A program made the position numbers and the translations under genes. From CAYFKJ01 sp964343605 (GTDB lineage: Bacteria; Pseudomonadota; Alphaproteobacteria; UBA2966), in contig CAYFKJ010000001.1 of the NCBI GenBank assembly GCA_964343605.1, forward strand, positions 868,001-932,000: a stretch of DNA of 64,000 nucleotides, in the 5' to 3' direction. Below, in pieces: positions 61,749 to 64,000 of the stretch. Below the pieces are notes generated by a model. The model was not told where the DNA came from and made no database searches. It saw nothing but the letters and a program-made list of their open reading frames with translations. How positions within the stretch are numbered: position 1 is the first letter of the stretch; each line of letters begins with the position of its first letter.

Positions 61749-62876
61749 CTAATCCTCGGCGTCAACAAATTCGAAATCGCGTCGCTTGTCCGCCGGCAGG
61801 GCATCGAGGAAGGCGCGGGCGTCCGCAGGCGACATAGGTTCGAGATCGCCGTCTTCATGCTGGACGACAACGCCGCTTTGGTGAAGCGACTTGATGCGCC
61901 GATCCCGCTCCTCCCTCTCGGGATGGCAGACCAGCGAGCAATTGCCGCACGACGTCGTAAGATCGCGGCTTTTGAAGCCGAACGTGATGGGCTGCTTGTT
62001 GGTGACGCCCGGCGGTGAGGGCCGGCGGTTGAACGGCGGAATGGCCCGGCGGTAGGCCGCCTTCAATTCCTTGTCGTCCTTGGGGATGGGAAAACGTCCG
62101 GGCGACCATGTCGACCAGCGGCCGTTGGGATGCAGGCCGTTATAGCCGGCGCAGACGTAGGTGCAGCGGGCATAGTCGCGGCGTTCGGTGTAGCTGAAGT
62201 CTTGCCCGCCCATGGTCACCGTGACTCTTTCCTTGAGGCCGTAACGGAAGAAGCCGGAGGGACAGGAGGCGTTGCAGGCTTGGCATTCGTCGCAGTAATT
62301 GTCCGCTTCCGGCAGTGGCTTGTCCGCTGCGAACGGCACGTCGGTGACCGCCGTGGCGAAGACGACGTTCGGTCCGTGCTCCGGCGTCAACACGTTGCCG
62401 GAAAAGCCGAACCAGCCGAGGCCGCAACGAACCGCCAGATAGCGGTGCGAGAGGTCGGGTCGTTGTTCGACATACCTGCTGCCGTCGCCCTGTCGGTAGA
62501 CCGAGTTTGCCATGACGGCCACTGCTTCGGCGCCGAATTCGCTTAAGTAGCTCGCGATCTGGGCGGCGATGCCGCTGGCCAGGGTGTTTGTCAGATTCTG
62601 GTCGCGCTGGTGGCCGTGACGGTCGCGCTTGGCGAGGAAGTTGCGGATGTGATCCTGGTCCAGCGGCACGGCAAAGGTGATCGCCGTGCGGGCGGAATTC
62701 ATCACGTAGTCCAGCCGGGTCGACGGCGGTCCGCCGGCCAGCGCATCGAGATTGTTGATGCCCACGGCGCTGGCGCCGTACTGCAGTGCCAAATCCTTTA
62801 TCTGCGGCGTCATCTCAGCGACGGATACCTCACCCGCCGCCCCGCGCATCATACCGTCGGCGTATTTGTCAGCCAT
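61749..62876 (-). CDS. QueG-like 4Fe-4S protein, function uncertain
   Basis: 375 residues. The N-terminal half resembles epoxyqueuosine reductase (YLAVRCGLGWFGFSGNVLTP). The first cluster motif is Cys195-198-201-205 (CDECQACNASCP). About 105 residues later comes a partial second motif, Cys310-313-317 (CGNCSLVCHP), with Cys238 and Cys242 between. In true QueG the two clusters are close together, so this is a divergent branch; a reductase related to QueG or to reductive dehalogenases fits. Upstream of nnrU on the same strand. Confidence 0.75.
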   Translation of the reverse strand: MADKYADGMMRGAAGEVSVAEMTPQIKDLALQYGASAVGINNLDALAGGPPSTRLDYVMNSARTAITFAVPLDQDHIRNFLAKRDRHGHQRDQNLTNTLASGIAAQIASYLSEFGAEAVAVMANSVYRQGDGSRYVEQRPDLSHRYLAVRCGLGWFGFSGNVLTPEHGPNVVFATAVTDVPFAADKPLPEADNYCDECQACNASCPSGFFRYGLKERVTVTMGGQDFSYTERRDYARCTYVCAGYNGLHPNGRWSTWSPGRFPIPKDDKELKAAYRRAIPPFNRRPSPPGVTNKQPITFGFKSRDLTTSCGNCSLVCHPEREERDRRIKSLHQSGVVVQHEDGDLEPMSPADARAFLDALPADKRRDFEFVDAED

Positions 62877-63012
62877 GCCAATGGATCCTGATTGACCTTT
62901 GCCGGTTACTATTCGATCAGGCGTAATGCTAGCCAGACCTTCCGCCTAACGGTAGAAAATTTTCTCCAGTTTGCGGCAATTATCCCCAACCGCTCCGGCC
63001 CCTCGCCCCGCC

Positions 63013-63939
63013 TTATCCCGGCACCAGCAGTTTGATGCGCGCGGGTGCTATGGAGAACGTCACCGGGACCGTGCCGTAACCGTCCCCGTCGATCTGCACG
63101 GGGTAGCCTGCCGGTCTGAGGATTTTGACCTCGCGGACGGCGCGGGTGATCTTGTCGGGGACCTGGGGGATGCGGCCCATGGCAAAGGCGATGCCGTAGC
63201 GCAGGAGGTTCCAGCGCCCGTGGCTCAGCGCCGCCAGCACGTGCAGCTTGCCGTCGTCGACCCGGGCCTCGGGCACCACCACATGTGGCCCGCCGAAACG
63301 GGAGACGTTGGTCATCACGATGGTTGAGCCCGTCACCGGCTCGCCGTCCAGTTCGGCTTCGAACGAGACGCCGCCGTCGCGCACGAGGGCGATGATCAGC
63401 GAGATGATGTACGCACCCCAGCCGAAAACGCGCTTGATGCGCGGATTGAGGTACTTCACGGCCGCCGAATCGAGTCCGACGCCCGCGGTAATCAAGAACG
63501 TGCGATCTCCCGCCAGACCCACTGTCGCCTCGGTCACATGCCCGCCCGCGATGGTTTCGGCCATGGCGGCGGCCTCCGCCTTCAGGCCGATGTCGAGGGC
63601 GAGCACGTTGACGGTGCCGAAAGGCATGGTCGCAAAGGCGGGGCCGATATAGACGCCGTCTTCGGTCTCGCCGTCTCCGGGCGCGCCGCCGCCCGTGCAG
63701 GTCAGCCCCTGGATGACCTCGTTGATGGTACCGTCACCGCCGGCGGCAACGACCGCGTCATAGCGGCCGTCGGCAACGGCCTGGCGCGCGAAGCGTTCGG
63801 CATCGCCGGGGCCTTGGGTAACGCGCACCTCCACGACGCAGTCGCGCTGCTTCAGGGCTTCCAGGGTTCGGCCGAAAAGGCGTTTGCGCCGGCGGCCGGC
63901 GATGGGATTGAAGACGATCAGGACGCGCCGGGCGGTCAA
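63013..63939 (-). CDS. Diacylglycerol kinase family lipid kinase
   Basis: A 308-residue lipid kinase of the YegS/DgkB type. The nucleotide motif GGDGTINEVIQG and the N-terminal RRVLIVFNPIAGRRRKRL are clear, with AGVGLDSAAVKYLN and VSRFGGPHVVVPEARVDDGKL as family signs. It phosphorylates diacylglycerol or a related lipid at the membrane face. A TTG start overlaps the stop of the upstream gene (TTGA). No strong terminator was seen after it. Confidence 0.92.
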   Translation of the reverse strand: MTARRVLIVFNPIAGRRRKRLFGRTLEALKQRDCVVEVRVTQGPGDAERFARQAVADGRYDAVVAAGGDGTINEVIQGLTCTGGGAPGDGETEDGVYIGPAFATMPFGTVNVLALDIGLKAEAAAMAETIAGGHVTEATVGLAGDRTFLITAGVGLDSAAVKYLNPRIKRVFGWGAYIISLIIALVRDGGVSFEAELDGEPVTGSTIVMTNVSRFGGPHVVVPEARVDDGKLHVLAALSHGRWNLLRYGIAFAMGRIPQVPDKITRAVREVKILRPAGYPVQIDGDGYGTVPVTFSIAPARIKLLVPG

Positions 63940-64000
63940 GCCGGGCGCACCCAGACAGCCGTATCGTGGAACACCGCGCCGCCCGCGGGCGCGGCGGCCT
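63936..64000 (-). CDS. 3' end of an unidentified gene running off the window
   Basis: Twenty codons end in TGA at 63938-63936, with the last residues GGAVFHDTAVWVRPA. The stop overlaps the TTG start of the lipid kinase gene by four bases (TTGA), which supports a real coupled gene. Too short to identify. Confidence 0.6.
   Translation of the reverse strand, partial: AAAPAGGAVFHDTAVWVRPA

Noticed and set aside
1..64000. Search by eye for tRNA, rRNA, CRISPR arrays, IS elements, prophage and plasmid genes
   Set aside because: No cloverleaf sequence, direct-repeat array, transposase, integrase or replication gene was recognised. A tRNAscan-SE and ISfinder run would settle this.

Overview
The window is about 64 kb of GC-rich DNA from an alphaproteobacterium, most likely Rhodospirillales or a close relative. 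The evidence is the two-subunit glycine dehydrogenase (gcvPA/gcvPB), the F0 ATP-synthase order I-a-c-b'-b, a mitochondrial-type aa3 oxidase operon with ctaB, ctaG and SURF1, an ispH-thrB-rnhA group, a thrC-mppA-like-rimJ group, and the DUF3305/DUF3306/TorD formate dehydrogenase neighbourhood. Almost all of it is chromosomal housekeeping DNA. I saw no insertion sequences, prophage genes, CRISPR arrays, tRNAs or rRNAs.

Layout. 1-2.4 kb holds the 3' part of smc. 2.4-5.2 kb is the F0 operon (atpI, B, E, F', F), with a good sigma70-type promoter and a terminator. 5.3-10.1 kb is the glycine cleavage operon gcvT-H-PA-PB on the minus strand, behind a promoter and a tandem glycine riboswitch. 10.1-15.6 kb holds a lipoprotein, ispH-thrB-rnhA, a peroxiredoxin, a DsbD N-domain-like protein and YqgE. 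15.6-19 kb is thrC, an M16 peptidase and RimJ/RimL, divergent from a TetR-GST-PNPOx cassette (19-21 kb). 21-29 kb holds an M32 carboxypeptidase and the complete cox operon, including a 36-residue assembly protein. 29-38.7 kb holds tldD, an enolase-superfamily enzyme, gshA, rsmE, ubiA, an amidase and other single genes. 38.7-41.3 kb is a tandem pair of long pentapeptide-repeat paralogues. 41.5-50 kb holds an MFS carrier, ubiD, tldE, a CysQ-like phosphatase, an HD-GYP protein, RidA, and a 2OG-oxygenase coupled to a DddP-like M24 enzyme. 50-61 kb is a formate dehydrogenase cluster (alpha, beta, gamma, TorD, DUF3305/3306, a TAT peptide, a lipoprotein, a multi-cluster ferredoxin and a WD40-cytochrome c fusion). 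61-64 kb holds NnrU, a QueG-like iron-sulfur protein, a lipid kinase and the end of one more gene.

How it fits together. Respiration dominates: formate is oxidised in the periplasm through the FDH cluster, electrons reach the quinone and cytochrome c pools, aa3 oxidase reduces oxygen, and ATP synthase uses the resulting gradient. UbiA and UbiD supply ubiquinone and CtaB supplies heme O. GcvT/H/P and ThrB/ThrC cover one-carbon and amino-acid metabolism. The most unusual features are three large nested-palindrome elements, each lying between the 3' ends of convergent genes; the pentapeptide duplication; the WD40-cytochrome c protein coupled to a four-cluster ferredoxin; the DddP-like M24 gene coupled to an oxygenase; and an FNR-type box in the cox/tldD intergenic region.
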